Source of the DNA: a virus
Length of the DNA stretch: 20,256 bases
Strand: one strand, 5' to 3'
Virus record (IMG/VR): IMGVR_UViG_3300042540_001091
Span: 1-20,256 of that record
This document shows positions 12,797 through 19,442 of this stretch, piece by piece. Every line of letters starts with the position of its first letter. Position 1 is the first letter of the stretch. A program made the translations under genes and the position numbers. The notes beneath the pieces are model-generated. The model did no database searches. It was given only the letters and a program-made list of their open reading frames with translations, and was not told the origin of the DNA.

Positions 12797-13428
12797 CACA
12801 TATTAGCTAGCAGAGAGCCATCCTCTTCATCAAAGAATTTACCAGATGGTTTAATATACATAGGTATCTGTTCGATCCGAAGATCAGGCGGTCCTTCGAG
12901 AGTTATAACAGCAGGACAATCTTTTATTGGAAAAAATATACCTAAATTTTTTTCATACGTACCAATCAACGCTCTAAAAATATTATCAATTTCTTGTCTA
13001 TATACCGGGTCAATATCCCGGCATTTTTTAGGAACCATTTTAATTTCCTCTCTTAACGGTAAATAAAATATTATGTCAAAAACTTTAACGGCTTCAAGAG
13101 CAATATGTTTAGTTTCAATTATAAATTCATCAGATAATTTGCCCTTGCCGTTCAACCACAAAGAATAAGCAACATTGTCTATTACACATCGATCAAATAC
13201 TAAAAAATTATCTCCTTTTACTATAGCTTTTTGAGAGTCATCTATAATACAGTTAAGAATAGTTTTTTGTGATTCTTCTGTGCCTTCTTGACTACCGGTT
13301 ACTTTACCTGTTTTAATCAAATTACGGTATGTTGATTTAGCCTCTTTGTACATCGGCCACCTCTTAAGAAACTCTTTAATTAGTGTACTTTTTCCGTTAC
13401 ACTGTGTACCTACAAATGCAATTTTCAT
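12796..13428 (-). CDS. P-loop nucleotide/nucleoside kinase-like ATPase (AAA_28/NadR-type)
   Basis: A 210-residue protein with a Walker A motif at the N terminus (residues 7-15, GTQCNGKST), a D-R motif in FLVFDRCVIDNVAYS (about 75-88) that in small-molecule kinases binds the phosphate donor or acceptor, and a lid-like basic region (LPLREEIKMVPKKCRDID). This layout fits the NadR kinase-like AAA_28 family, found in many T4-like phages. Whether it phosphorylates a nucleoside, nucleotide or nicotinamide riboside is not certain. It lies beside QueE in the same direction with two bases between them. If it is a nicotinamide-riboside kinase-like enzyme, it would pair with the NMNAT-like gene at 15147 in an NAD pathway. 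Confidence 0.65.
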   Translation of the reverse strand: MKIAFVGTQCNGKSTLIKEFLKRWPMYKEAKSTYRNLIKTGKVTGSQEGTEESQKTILNCIIDDSQKAIVKGDNFLVFDRCVIDNVAYSLWLNGKGKLSDEFIIETKHIALEAVKVFDIIFYLPLREEIKMVPKKCRDIDPVYRQEIDNIFRALIGTYEKNLGIFFPIKDCPAVITLEGPPDLRIEQIPMYIKPSGKFFDEEDGSLLANM

Positions 13429-13430
13429 GA

Positions 13431-14189
13431 TTATACTTTAAGGGCTTTATTCCAGATTAGCAATTGCAGTCTTGGAGAAAAATTAACATGCATAGCTTTT
13501 GCATATTCTGCTACTGCAGGTGCATTCTGTACGTGCTCTTCTCTAGAACCACAACAAGGCATAAACCAAATTCGATGAAGAGGTACATTTATACCTTCAT
13601 AATCGTTTACATACTTTCTCCAAATTTCTTCGATATCTTTATCAGATGTAACAACAAATTTAAACCCTGATCCGTGTTGAACATGCCATTTAAGCACCTC
13701 AGGTTTATAGGTTTTTTCTTCGGGGTCACCGTTAGAAGAAAGTTTAGGTGAAGTGGTAAACGTCGCTCTAAACAACTCTTTCCAGGCTTTGGATGGTGTC
13801 AAAGTAGCATTAGTTTCAAAATCAATACGAGGTGTAAAATTATACTTCTCGACAAAAGCCTCCATAAATTTAAGAAGCTGCTTTTCTTGAATAAAAGGTT
13901 CTCCGCCTGTTAGTTTCAAAATAGCATTATTGCGAAGATGTTCAATGTAGTTATTATCATCCATCATCTGAAATACCTCAGCAAATGTTTTTTTATTTTT
14001 TACCGACCAAGATACAAAAGAGTCACAACCGTTCGGGGAGTCTTCTGAAGCAAAGCCAATACAAGTTAAATTGCACATAGCCATGCGCATAAAAACAGAC
14101 GGCTGGCCAATAAATTCACCTTCTCCTTCGATAGTATAAAACACTAAATCATCAGATAGGAACAATGTTTCTTTATTAATATCAATCAT
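13431..14189 (-). CDS. queE: QueE, 7-carboxy-7-deazaguanine synthase (radical SAM)
   Basis: A 252-residue radical-SAM enzyme that converts 6-carboxytetrahydropterin to 7-carboxy-7-deazaguanine. Evidence: the N-terminal YTIEGEGEFIGQPSVF motif typical of QueE, the cluster-binding cysteines Cys39 and Cys43 in MAMCNLTC, and TGGEP (94-98) for SAM binding. The third cysteine is unusual: classical QueE has C-x3-C-x2-C, but here the position after two residues is Phe46, and the next Cys is Cys55, in GCDS, giving C-x3-C-x11-C. CDS resembles the usual third-Cys context C-D-T/S, so I read this as an inserted loop rather than loss. A GGGAG Shine-Dalgarno-like sequence sits upstream of the ATG. It works with QueD, encoded nearby. 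Confidence 0.85.
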   Translation of the reverse strand: MIDINKETLFLSDDLVFYTIEGEGEFIGQPSVFMRMAMCNLTCIGFASEDSPNGCDSFVSWSVKNKKTFAEVFQMMDDNNYIEHLRNNAILKLTGGEPFIQEKQLLKFMEAFVEKYNFTPRIDFETNATLTPSKAWKELFRATFTTSPKLSSNGDPEEKTYKPEVLKWHVQHGSGFKFVVTSDKDIEEIWRKYVNDYEGINVPLHRIWFMPCCGSREEHVQNAPAVAEYAKAMHVNFSPRLQLLIWNKALKV

Positions 14190-14192
14190 AAA

Positions 14193-14402
14193 TTAACTCC
14201 CAATAACAAATTTATAAAGTAAGCTACATAAAACTATAGCAATCCATCCCAAGGGATTCAAAAATAATAGATAAAATGCACAAAAAAACAAGACAGCAAC
14301 TAATGATAAGAACTGCCACAAACCACCCCAAAATCCGCCACTTTCGTTTTTAGGTATAATTTTTTCAAATTTAGCGTTTATAATTTCAAGCTGATCTTTC
14401 AT
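14193..14402 (-). CDS. Small two-span membrane protein between QueE and QueD
   Basis: A 69-residue protein with a charged N terminus (MKDQLEIINAKFEKIIPKNE) followed by GGFWGGLWQ, a hydrophobic run (about residues 31-46, FLSLVAVLFFCAFYLLFL) and a second hydrophobic run after a NPLGW turn (about 51-66, IAIVLCSLLYKFVI). This is the pattern of two short membrane spans joined by a tight turn. It lies between the 7-deazaguanine genes, overlapping the QueD end by 17 bases and ending 3 bases before QueE. I know of no small membrane protein in this pathway. It could be unrelated, or a holin-like or transporter accessory peptide. Confidence 0.6.
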   Translation of the reverse strand: MKDQLEIINAKFEKIIPKNESGGFWGGLWQFLSLVAVLFFCAFYLLFLNPLGWIAIVLCSLLYKFVIGS

Positions 14403-14832
14403 AAATTGCGCTATTTAAATCATGTTCCCAAACTTCGACTTTGTTAACCCAGCACCGACCAACTGACATTTTTCTAATCATGGGATCAATTGTTTTGTGA
14501 CACCATTCAGCAGTCTTTTCAATACCTACCCCGTCCATAATACGAAGCTGACATCCACCGAGTTTATCTAGTTGTTTAAATTCTTCTAACAAAGGATCAT
14601 CTTTAGCTATACAAAGTGTATGATCAAATTGATCTTGTAACACCTTTTTAACATTTTTTAGACCGCCAAAGTTTATAACCCAATTTTTATCATCCAGACC
14701 TGTACAGCCAAACCAAAATTTAGCTTTAAGTTGATACCCGTGAATATATTTACAATGTGTTCCTTCAGCTCTCCATTGTCTAAAAGCGCAAGAGCCAAGT
14801 TCAATAATTTTTGTTGATTCAAATTTAATCAT
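14386..14832 (-). CDS. queD: QueD-like 6-carboxytetrahydropterin synthase
   Basis: A 148-residue protein of the 6-pyruvoyl-tetrahydropterin synthase fold. The catalytic Cys27 is in HCKYIHG, Asp70-His71 in FDHTLC forms the catalytic pair, and MDGVGIEKTAEW fits the dimer and pterin-binding region. The zinc site is altered: the family's HGH is HGY (His31, Tyr33), and the first zinc His, usually in an 'AAHRL' context, is replaced by Phe in CAFRQ. Thus only one of three usual ligands is clear. Despite this the overall pattern is so consistent that I keep the family call. The product normally feeds QueE (13431). It begins at TAATG coupled to the previous gene. Confidence 0.75.
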   Translation of the reverse strand: MIKFESTKIIELGSCAFRQWRAEGTHCKYIHGYQLKAKFWFGCTGLDDKNWVINFGGLKNVKKVLQDQFDHTLCIAKDDPLLEEFKQLDKLGGCQLRIMDGVGIEKTAEWCHKTIDPMIRKMSVGRCWVNKVEVWEHDLNSAIYERSA

Positions 14833-15119
14833 TAGGCTTGCTGTAAAGGTATTACATTGAGATTATCTTTGAAGAAACTAAAAACAGATTGTGTCCAATC
14901 GTCTTCGTAATTTTCTTCCTGGTAGAAGACAATATTATCAAGTTTTGTTGAGCCGTTTAGTTCGGTTTTAACTTTCTTGGACAATGAAATCATTTTGTTA
15001 ATATCTTTTTCGTCCCAGTCAGCTCCGACGTTAACAGAAGAGGCAAACAAAAGAGCTTCAATAACCATGTTTGCCTCGTCTTGTTTGAGTTCTAGTGTTA
15101 TGGTACTACTATTTTTCAT
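14832..15119 (-). CDS. Hypothetical acidic protein upstream of QueD
   Basis: A 95-residue protein, acidic, with an initial strand (TITLELKQDEANMVIEALLF) resembling the small 'ITLxLTxEEAxxLxxAL' phage proteins of unknown function. The second half contains Tyr/Glu/Asp-rich segments (NIVFYQEENYEDDW) and a helix at the end. Its TAA stop overlaps the QueD start as TAATG. The stop/start link suggests co-regulation with the 7-deazaguanine genes, not necessarily a shared function. Upstream is a 13-base palindromic sequence (CAGTAT-A-ATACTG, 15124-15136) just before the start. Confidence 0.55.
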   Translation of the reverse strand: MKNSSTITLELKQDEANMVIEALLFASSVNVGADWDEKDINKMISLSKKVKTELNGSTKLDNIVFYQEENYEDDWTQSVFSFFKDNLNVIPLQQA

Positions 15120-15146
15120 ATAGCAGTATTATACTGACTATAGAGC

Positions 15147-15761
15147 TTATTTCAACTTTTTATTAAACAGGTTATAAATACTAGAATCAAACTTACCGTA
15201 AAGATCTACAATTATTTGTTTTTTTTGCGGATCTGAAACATGCTTATACATATCTCTTATTTGAGTAGCACCAGTAACCGTTTTACCTAATACTTTGAAA
15301 GGAAATGTTTTTCCTACTTTAACATACCCTTTTTCGCCCATAGGTAATAATTGTTTAGCATCTTCTAATTTTTGCAAATATGGCATTGTGCCGTCTTTTT
15401 TTGGCTTATAGGAAAAACGATCTGCATCTTTTTGAGATACAACGTATATAAGATGATCTTTTGCATCGTTGTACTTTGATGTAATTTCTTTTGCTACATA
15501 TGTGCTTACAACTTGTACTATTTTGTCGCCTGGTATACCGGCCTTTTCTAACAAAAATTTACGTTCTTGAAAATTAAAAGGTGAATCCTCTTTTACAACA
15601 TTAGAAGTTGCAACCCAAACATCAGCCTCAGGGTACTCCCGTACTAAGGTGTTATATGCTGCTGCGTGACCTTTGTGAGCAGGCTGAAAACGGCCTGAAT
15701 AAACTATAACAAGTTTACCGTCTCTTGTTTGTTCTGTAAAAAATTGATTAAACGCTATCAT
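15147..15761 (-). CDS. NMNAT/cytidylyltransferase-like adenylyltransferase with capsid-targeting-like leader
   Basis: A 204-residue nucleotidyltransferase of the HxGH superfamily: GRFQPAHKGHAAAYNTLV (residues 23-40) holds the nucleotide-binding HxGH (His29-Lys-Gly-His32), and TGATQIRDMY late in the protein matches the second ATP-binding motif (ISxTxxR-like). Such enzymes transfer AMP or CMP; NMN adenylyltransferase, making NAD, is most common among phage members. Residues 1-10, MIAFNQFFTE, closely match the T4 capsid-targeting sequence MKTYQEFIAE (F/Y at 4, F at 7, E at 10). An enzyme packaged in the head would enter the host with the DNA. It overlaps the upstream ligase-like gene by ATGA. 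Confidence 0.75.
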   Translation of the reverse strand: MIAFNQFFTEQTRDGKLVIVYSGRFQPAHKGHAAAYNTLVREYPEADVWVATSNVVKEDSPFNFQERKFLLEKAGIPGDKIVQVVSTYVAKEITSKYNDAKDHLIYVVSQKDADRFSYKPKKDGTMPYLQKLEDAKQLLPMGEKGYVKVGKTFPFKVLGKTVTGATQIRDMYKHVSDPQKKQIIVDLYGKFDSSIYNLFNKKLK

Positions 15762-17005
15762 TGAAATTTTTTCTCTCTTGGTACTGCAAAATTTGCTTTA
15801 GAAAACTCCAATCGATCGACAAGCTTTATCATATTGCCTTCATGATCTACCGCTACGTATCCTTCGGGTTGAGTGACTTTTAACGTACCGTCAGGCTGAG
15901 CTAAAAATTGACGGGAATTAATAGCGTTATTGTATTTTTGTATAAAAATTTTCTTTATATCTGCTAATAATTGCGTTGCAAAGAAAACGTTTATTATAGA
16001 CATTTTATTAGTCTTAAGATTTTCGATATTTTTATTTTTTAATTCGGTTTTTCTCTGTTGACCTTTTTCTGAACTTAATTTAGCTATTTCTTTGTCCAGA
16101 TTTATACTTAACCAGTCTATGAATTCATTAAAATTTTTATCAGGGCTATCAACAAAACGTCCTTGACGAATTAAAGAATTTATAAATGTATTAAGATTAG
16201 CATACGTTGTAGGTGTTATATTTGACCAGTTGATAACATTACCAGCTCTTTGAATTTTAATTAAATTATCTTTAATACTATCTTCTTCTTGTTTGGTTAA
16301 TGTGACGGTACCTGACACATCTTTAAATTTTGCATCGTCGATAAAAACTTCTTTTGTTAAATTAAATTCATCCACCGAAACATCAGGCGTTTTAGATGTT
16401 TCCTTACCGAGTTGTCCGGTATATTTGGTGTGAAAAATTATACCTATTCGAGCATTACGTATTTTTTGCCCTAAAGGTGAATCGGCTTCTACAGCGTACG
16501 TAATAGTGTTAGGTTTAAAAGTTAAAAGCTTTTGACCTTCATATTCTATCTCTTGTATATCAGATTTGCTAAACATGAAGTCTCCTTGATAATAATTCTG
16601 TTTTATAACATTAGGGAGATATAAAAACGCCAATTTTAGTTTTTCAACCAAACCAGGTGCATGACCGAAGTTTTGTACAATTTCTTGTATAGAGTAGCTT
16701 GCTTTATCGGGATTTTTTGTAGAAACAAAAAACTTACCATTTTCAGGGTTATACCCCGCTAGAATTGCGGGTGCACCATCAAATTTAACAGTTGTAAAAA
16801 TCCTAGACTCAGTATTACCTTGAAAAATACTAGTTAATTCATTAATAAAACTAATAGCGATATCTAGTCCTTGTTGCTGTCCCTTTAAAATTAACTCTTC
16901 TAGATGAGTTAGATGAAAATTTATGCCTTTTGACTCTTGCTCAACAAGAGTTTTAGGTTTTTTATAGTTTTCTCGAAAAAAGCTATTAAAAGCTTGGTCT
17001 AACAT
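15758..17005 (-). CDS. KxDG nucleotidyltransferase/ligase-like protein with targeting-like leader (DUF6267-like)
   Basis: A 415-residue protein. Residues 71-80 (TTVKFDGAPA) carry K-x-D-G, the covalent-lysine motif I of DNA/RNA ligases and capping enzymes, with Lys74 the predicted AMP-accepting residue. QGDFMFSKSD and IGIIFHTKY further on could correspond to motifs III and IV. I recall this type (KWDGAPA in relatives) from cyanophage-like T4 phages. Its substrate is unknown. The N terminus is MLDQAFNSFFRE, ending F-R-E, and LVEQE follows at 20-24 as a second possible cleavage site. LTHLEELI at 32-39 is conserved-looking. It shares ATGA with the adenylyltransferase gene, so the two probably act in one pathway, such as NAD or RNA end repair (inference). 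Confidence 0.65.
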   Translation of the reverse strand: MLDQAFNSFFRENYKKPKTLVEQESKGINFHLTHLEELILKGQQQGLDIAISFINELTSIFQGNTESRIFTTVKFDGAPAILAGYNPENGKFFVSTKNPDKASYSIQEIVQNFGHAPGLVEKLKLAFLYLPNVIKQNYYQGDFMFSKSDIQEIEYEGQKLLTFKPNTITYAVEADSPLGQKIRNARIGIIFHTKYTGQLGKETSKTPDVSVDEFNLTKEVFIDDAKFKDVSGTVTLTKQEEDSIKDNLIKIQRAGNVINWSNITPTTYANLNTFINSLIRQGRFVDSPDKNFNEFIDWLSINLDKEIAKLSSEKGQQRKTELKNKNIENLKTNKMSIINVFFATQLLADIKKIFIQKYNNAINSRQFLAQPDGTLKVTQPEGYVAVDHEGNMIKLVDRLEFSKANFAVPREKKFQ

Positions 17006-17014
17006 AACGCTGTA

Positions 17015-17383
17015 TTATTTAAGCGTTAATAGATATCGTAGTTTATTAATTTCCGCGAGTATTTCGTCTCGAATATTGAGACAATCAGTATCTTTTACAG
17101 AATCATGCATTTCTGTAAAATTCGTTACTAGATATTCACTTAACTCGATTAGTATTGCATCAATATCTATTTCGTCTTTGTTAGCTATAGTTATAATAGC
17201 TTCTCTATCATATGATATCGTGCCATACTTGCCCTGATGTACCTCAACTAGGTTATCAAGAAGACCTGATATTGTTTCGTAGGCTTTGTCAAATGCTTTA
17301 TGCTGTGAATATAAATTAGTTTGCCAATGAAGGATTCTTAATTGGTTTAAAAACTTAAGTAAATTTATAACTACGCGGTCCAT
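17015..17383 (-). CDS. Ferritin/Dps-like protein (DUF5856-type)
   Basis: A 122-residue, all-helical protein. Residues 15-53 (LRILHWQTNLYSQHKAFD then AYETISGLLDNLVEVHQGKYG) match the start of a four-helix Dps/ferritin-like bundle: His19-Trp20 and His28, Asp32, Asp43, Glu47 are placed like Dps ferroxidase and helix-pairing residues. I associate this short form with the phage DUF5856 family. Dps proteins store iron and protect DNA; activity of this phage form is not established as far as I know. There is no targeting-like leader. The gene ends 10 bases before the ligase-like gene start; a CTTAAATA box overlaps its last codons. Confidence 0.65.
   Translation of the reverse strand: MDRVVINLLKFLNQLRILHWQTNLYSQHKAFDKAYETISGLLDNLVEVHQGKYGTISYDREAIITIANKDEIDIDAILIELSEYLVTNFTEMHDSVKDTDCLNIRDEILAEINKLRYLLTLK
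17016..17023 (-). promoter_or_regulatory. Late-promoter-like CTTAAATA before the ligase-like gene
   Basis: CTTAAATA followed by ATA lies 10 nt upstream of ATG 17005 on the minus strand, inside the end of the preceding gene. The same eight bases plus ATA precede starts at 18792 and 19849. It is one mismatch from N-A-T-A-A-A-T-A. Confidence 0.4.
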
Positions 17384-17385
17384 TA

Positions 17386-17619
17386 TTAGGCTTGAGCTTG
17401 ATTAGGTGGTGTAGGGAGCGTACTAGTGCCGGTAACAGGGGCAGCAGGTTTTTGTTTTTTCTGTTCTTGACTAATAAACTGTTCTAGTGCCTTTTGATCG
17501 ACGTTTAATTGCTTAGCTATTTGCGCAATTAATGCCGTCTGCTGATTACCAGCAGCTGCTGGTTGTTGAACAGGTATATTTTCTTGAAGTTTTTGTATAA
17601 TAGAATCAAATTTAGACAT
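17386..17619 (-). CDS. Small Gln/Pro-rich protein with targeting-like leader
   Basis: A 77-residue protein. Residues 1-13 (MSKFDSIIQKLQE) are an amphipathic leader ending L-Q-E. The rest is low complexity: Gln/Ala/Pro-rich (VQQPAAAGNQQTALIAQIAK), a short helix (QLNVDQKALEQFISQEQKK) and a Pro/Thr/Ala tail. The body looks largely disordered with one helix, compatible with a small virion-internal or linker protein. No known domain. Upstream is an AATAAATA box 6 nt from the ATG and a 73-base gap (17620-17692) with no gene visible. Confidence 0.55.
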   Translation of the reverse strand: MSKFDSIIQKLQENIPVQQPAAAGNQQTALIAQIAKQLNVDQKALEQFISQEQKKQKPAAPVTGTSTLPTPPNQAQA

Positions 17620-17625
17620 ATATAT

Positions 17626-17633
17626 TATTTATT
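17626..17633 (-). promoter_or_regulatory. Late-promoter-like AATAAATA, 6 nt before ATG 17619
   Basis: AATAAATA fits N-A-T-A-A-A-T-A exactly and is followed by ATATAT then ATG. With T4-type spacing, transcription would begin at or next to the ATG, giving a leaderless mRNA. It lies in the 73-base gap 17620-17692, which otherwise holds a GGGCCC palindrome and no clear terminator. Confidence 0.4.
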
Positions 17634-17692
17634 CAAGAGCAGTAATAAATTAAACGCTATTTGGCGAAGGGCCCAGAACTCTATATATGCAC

Positions 17693-18181
17693 TTAATCCT
17701 GAACCCTTGTTAAATCAACTGATCCGAATGAAAAGTTTTTAATTTTTTTATGTTTATTGTATAAACTATATAACGAGTAGTGTTTACAAAAATTGTTTAA
17801 ATTTTTTGTTTTAGGGTTTGTTTGTGCTAAAGCTCTTATTAAAGCAAATTCAACATCCGGTGAATCAAATGCCTTTACTTTTACCCACGGAACAGGTAAT
17901 ACCTTTAGGGCTTTTTCGAAAAATTTTTGATTGTAAGAAAATTCTTTTGGAAGAGAATATATAACAAAAGCTTTCGGGTATTTTGTTTTACATTTTTGAT
18001 AACCATCACATAATTTTTCTAAACAATAATGGTAGAAAAACTTTTGTATATCTTTTGATTTAAAATTAAAGGGTATTTTATATTTTTTACAAAAACCGTA
18101 CATTTCTTTTACAGCTTGTAAAAAATACGGATAATAATCTATTCCGGTAACCTGGGACTTTTTAAACTCCACAATATGCAT
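17693..18181 (-). CDS. Basic hypothetical protein, aromatic-rich
   Basis: A 162-residue, strongly basic protein rich in Lys, Phe and Tyr (YYPYFLQAVKEMYGFCKKYK; FNFKSKDIQKFFYHYCLEK). It has four or so Cys dispersed along the sequence but no clear zinc motif. A central SLPKEFSYNQKFFEKALKVL then VPWVKVKAFDSPDVEFALIR segment suggests an alpha/beta fold. I recognise no family. It begins at a TAATG overlap with the tandem zinc-motif protein upstream, so translation is probably coupled. The basic character fits nucleic-acid binding but proves nothing. Confidence 0.55.
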   Translation of the reverse strand: MHIVEFKKSQVTGIDYYPYFLQAVKEMYGFCKKYKIPFNFKSKDIQKFFYHYCLEKLCDGYQKCKTKYPKAFVIYSLPKEFSYNQKFFEKALKVLPVPWVKVKAFDSPDVEFALIRALAQTNPKTKNLNNFCKHYSLYSLYNKHKKIKNFSFGSVDLTRVQD

Positions 18182-18792
18182 TACTTTAATAATGCCTGAA
18201 CTTGCTCTAATGTCAACCCATCTTGTAGAGCAGCATCAGTTGTCTTATGTAATAGAGTAAAAATTTCACTTATTTTTTGTTCATAATCTAATAATTTTTT
18301 ATGAGTACTTTTATCATATTCAATCTCGTTCAAGCCTTCTAATGCTGTAACTTGGTTTATAAGTTCAAGCTTAGAACCTAAATACTTTTTAATTTTTAAA
18401 ATGGTTTTAGTTTCTACCGAAAGAGCCGCTTTTTCGGTTATTGTAACTGGGTCTTTTATTTTTTCCCCTTTTTCGTTTATTAATCCTAATTTGTATGCTT
18501 CAAATTCAGTAAAATCCTTGTTTAGTTCATGTAATAAAAAACGATTTTGCACACATTCATTAAACATTTTATTGTAGTCAATACCATGCAAATGTAAGTC
18601 CGAAAACGGATTCAAGCGGCACCCGCGACCATAAGCAGGAGAGCCGCAATATGAACACTTTTTAACATCTGACGGATGAAAGTGTACACCTTTTGGCGCA
18701 TAACGACACCCCTTACCATACGACGTTGAATTGCAATACAGGCATCTACTTACCGGTTTAATAGTTTGTGTTTTTTCATCCACTTGTTGCAT
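18181..18792 (-). CDS. Tandem CxYC...HxH zinc-motif protein
   Basis: A 203-residue protein. Two copies of a 29-residue unit lie at residues 17-39 and 46-69. The core CxYCxSxxYGxGCR is followed by P and then HxH. The first has Cys17, Cys20, Cys29, His37 and His39; the second has Cys46, Cys49, Cys58, His67 and His69. Each unit likely binds one zinc ion. I have seen such 'CxYCxSxxYGxGC...HxH' modules singly in phage and bacterial proteins of unknown role. The C-terminal ~100 residues are helical with Leu/Ile heptad character (LEGLNEIEYDKSTHKKLLDY, EIFTLLHKTTDAALQDGLTL), possibly coiled coil. It is coupled to neighbours by TAATG at both ends. Confidence 0.65.
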   Translation of the reverse strand: MQQVDEKTQTIKPVSRCLYCNSTSYGKGCRYAPKGVHFHPSDVKKCSYCGSPAYGRGCRLNPFSDLHLHGIDYNKMFNECVQNRFLLHELNKDFTEFEAYKLGLINEKGEKIKDPVTITEKAALSVETKTILKIKKYLGSKLELINQVTALEGLNEIEYDKSTHKKLLDYEQKISEIFTLLHKTTDAALQDGLTLEQVQALLK

Positions 18793-19211
18793 TATGTATT
18801 ATTTAAGAGGCTCTTAGGAGGAGTCCCGATACGGACATTAATAATCCCGTTGTAATAGTCATCTCTTCGAAGAACGTCGCGAGCTATTTGTTCTTTAATT
18901 TCTTCGTATCCGAGCTCCCACTTAGAACCACACACCTTTAAGATACGAAACTCGAAGTTGTCTTTGCCATGCTTTTGTATATCCTCGTTTAGTTCGTTAG
19001 AGGATGAAGTATATGTCTTCCAATCTGATTCTTTGTGATCTATTCTATTACGGGTTTTACCTTTGAGAGGTTTGCGTTTAATTTTACGGATACACTGCTT
19101 TTTACCAATATATTTTTTGCCATTAACTTTATTGGTTATTTCATAGATAAAACCAAACATGTTTTCATGCATGTAAACACCTTCGTTAATAAGCCAGTGA
19201 CCTGTATCCAT
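18792..19211 (-). CDS. GIY-YIG endonuclease-like protein
   Basis: A 139-residue protein with a GIY-YIG-type N-terminal domain: FGFIYEITNKVNGKKYIGKK at residues 19-38, where FIY (21-23) and YIG (34-36) occupy the GIY and YIG positions, and a basic helix with Arg follows (IRKIKRK). The downstream WKTYTSSSNELNEDIQKHGK and FEFRILKVCGSKWELGYEE fit a subgroup of phage GIY-YIG proteins (Seg-like) with a possible catalytic Glu in the GYEE/IKEQ region. Some phage members are homing endonucleases; here the protein is small, without a separate DNA-binding domain, and is coupled to its neighbour by TAATG, so it may be a resident nuclease. Met14 or Met18 are alternative starts. Confidence 0.65.
   Translation of the reverse strand: MDTGHWLINEGVYMHENMFGFIYEITNKVNGKKYIGKKQCIRKIKRKPLKGKTRNRIDHKESDWKTYTSSSNELNEDIQKHGKDNFEFRILKVCGSKWELGYEEIKEQIARDVLRRDDYYNGIINVRIGTPPKSLLNNT
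18800..18807 (-). promoter_or_regulatory. Late-promoter-like CTTAAATA before the zinc-motif gene
   Basis: CTTAAATA then ATACATA then ATG 18792 on the minus strand (7 nt gap); it lies within the last codons of the GIY-YIG gene. The same box precedes 17005 and 19849. Confidence 0.4.
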
Positions 19212-19220
19212 AAAGCAGAA

Positions 19221-19442
19221 TTAGCGCTTCTTTTTACGCTTTTTTCTGCCTTTAATTAAGCCTCTACGTGTAACTATACCACCGTATAAACTTTTAGGAA
19301 TGCGTGCATCCCCGGGCGCATAGTTATCCCCTGAAAATTGAGTAGCTGTAGATTGCGCTCCCGGACCAAAAGCCGATGCAGCCCCCCCTGCAAGATTTTC
19401 TTCATTTAAGATATCTAATACTATTTGTTCTAGTTTTATCAT
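19221..19442 (-). CDS. Small protein with targeting-like leader and polybasic tail
   Basis: A 73-residue protein. Residues 1-14 (MIKLEQIVLDILNE) are an amphipathic leader ending L-N-E, followed by a Gly/Ala/Ser/Gln-rich, low-complexity middle (ENLAGGAASAFGPGAQS and a short NYAPGDARIPKSLYGG) and an Arg/Lys-rich C terminus (RRGLIKGRKKRKKKR). Such architecture (removable leader, flexible linker, basic tail) fits a DNA-binding virion-internal protein. The start overlaps the preceding gene as ATGA. No known domain otherwise; role inferred. Confidence 0.65.
   Translation of the reverse strand: MIKLEQIVLDILNEENLAGGAASAFGPGAQSTATQFSGDNYAPGDARIPKSLYGGIVTRRGLIKGRKKRKKKR

Noticed and set aside
15173-15180. 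Perfect TATAAATA on the plus strand
   Set aside because: It is inside the adenylyltransferase gene and points to no plus-strand gene; chance match in AT-rich coding sequence.
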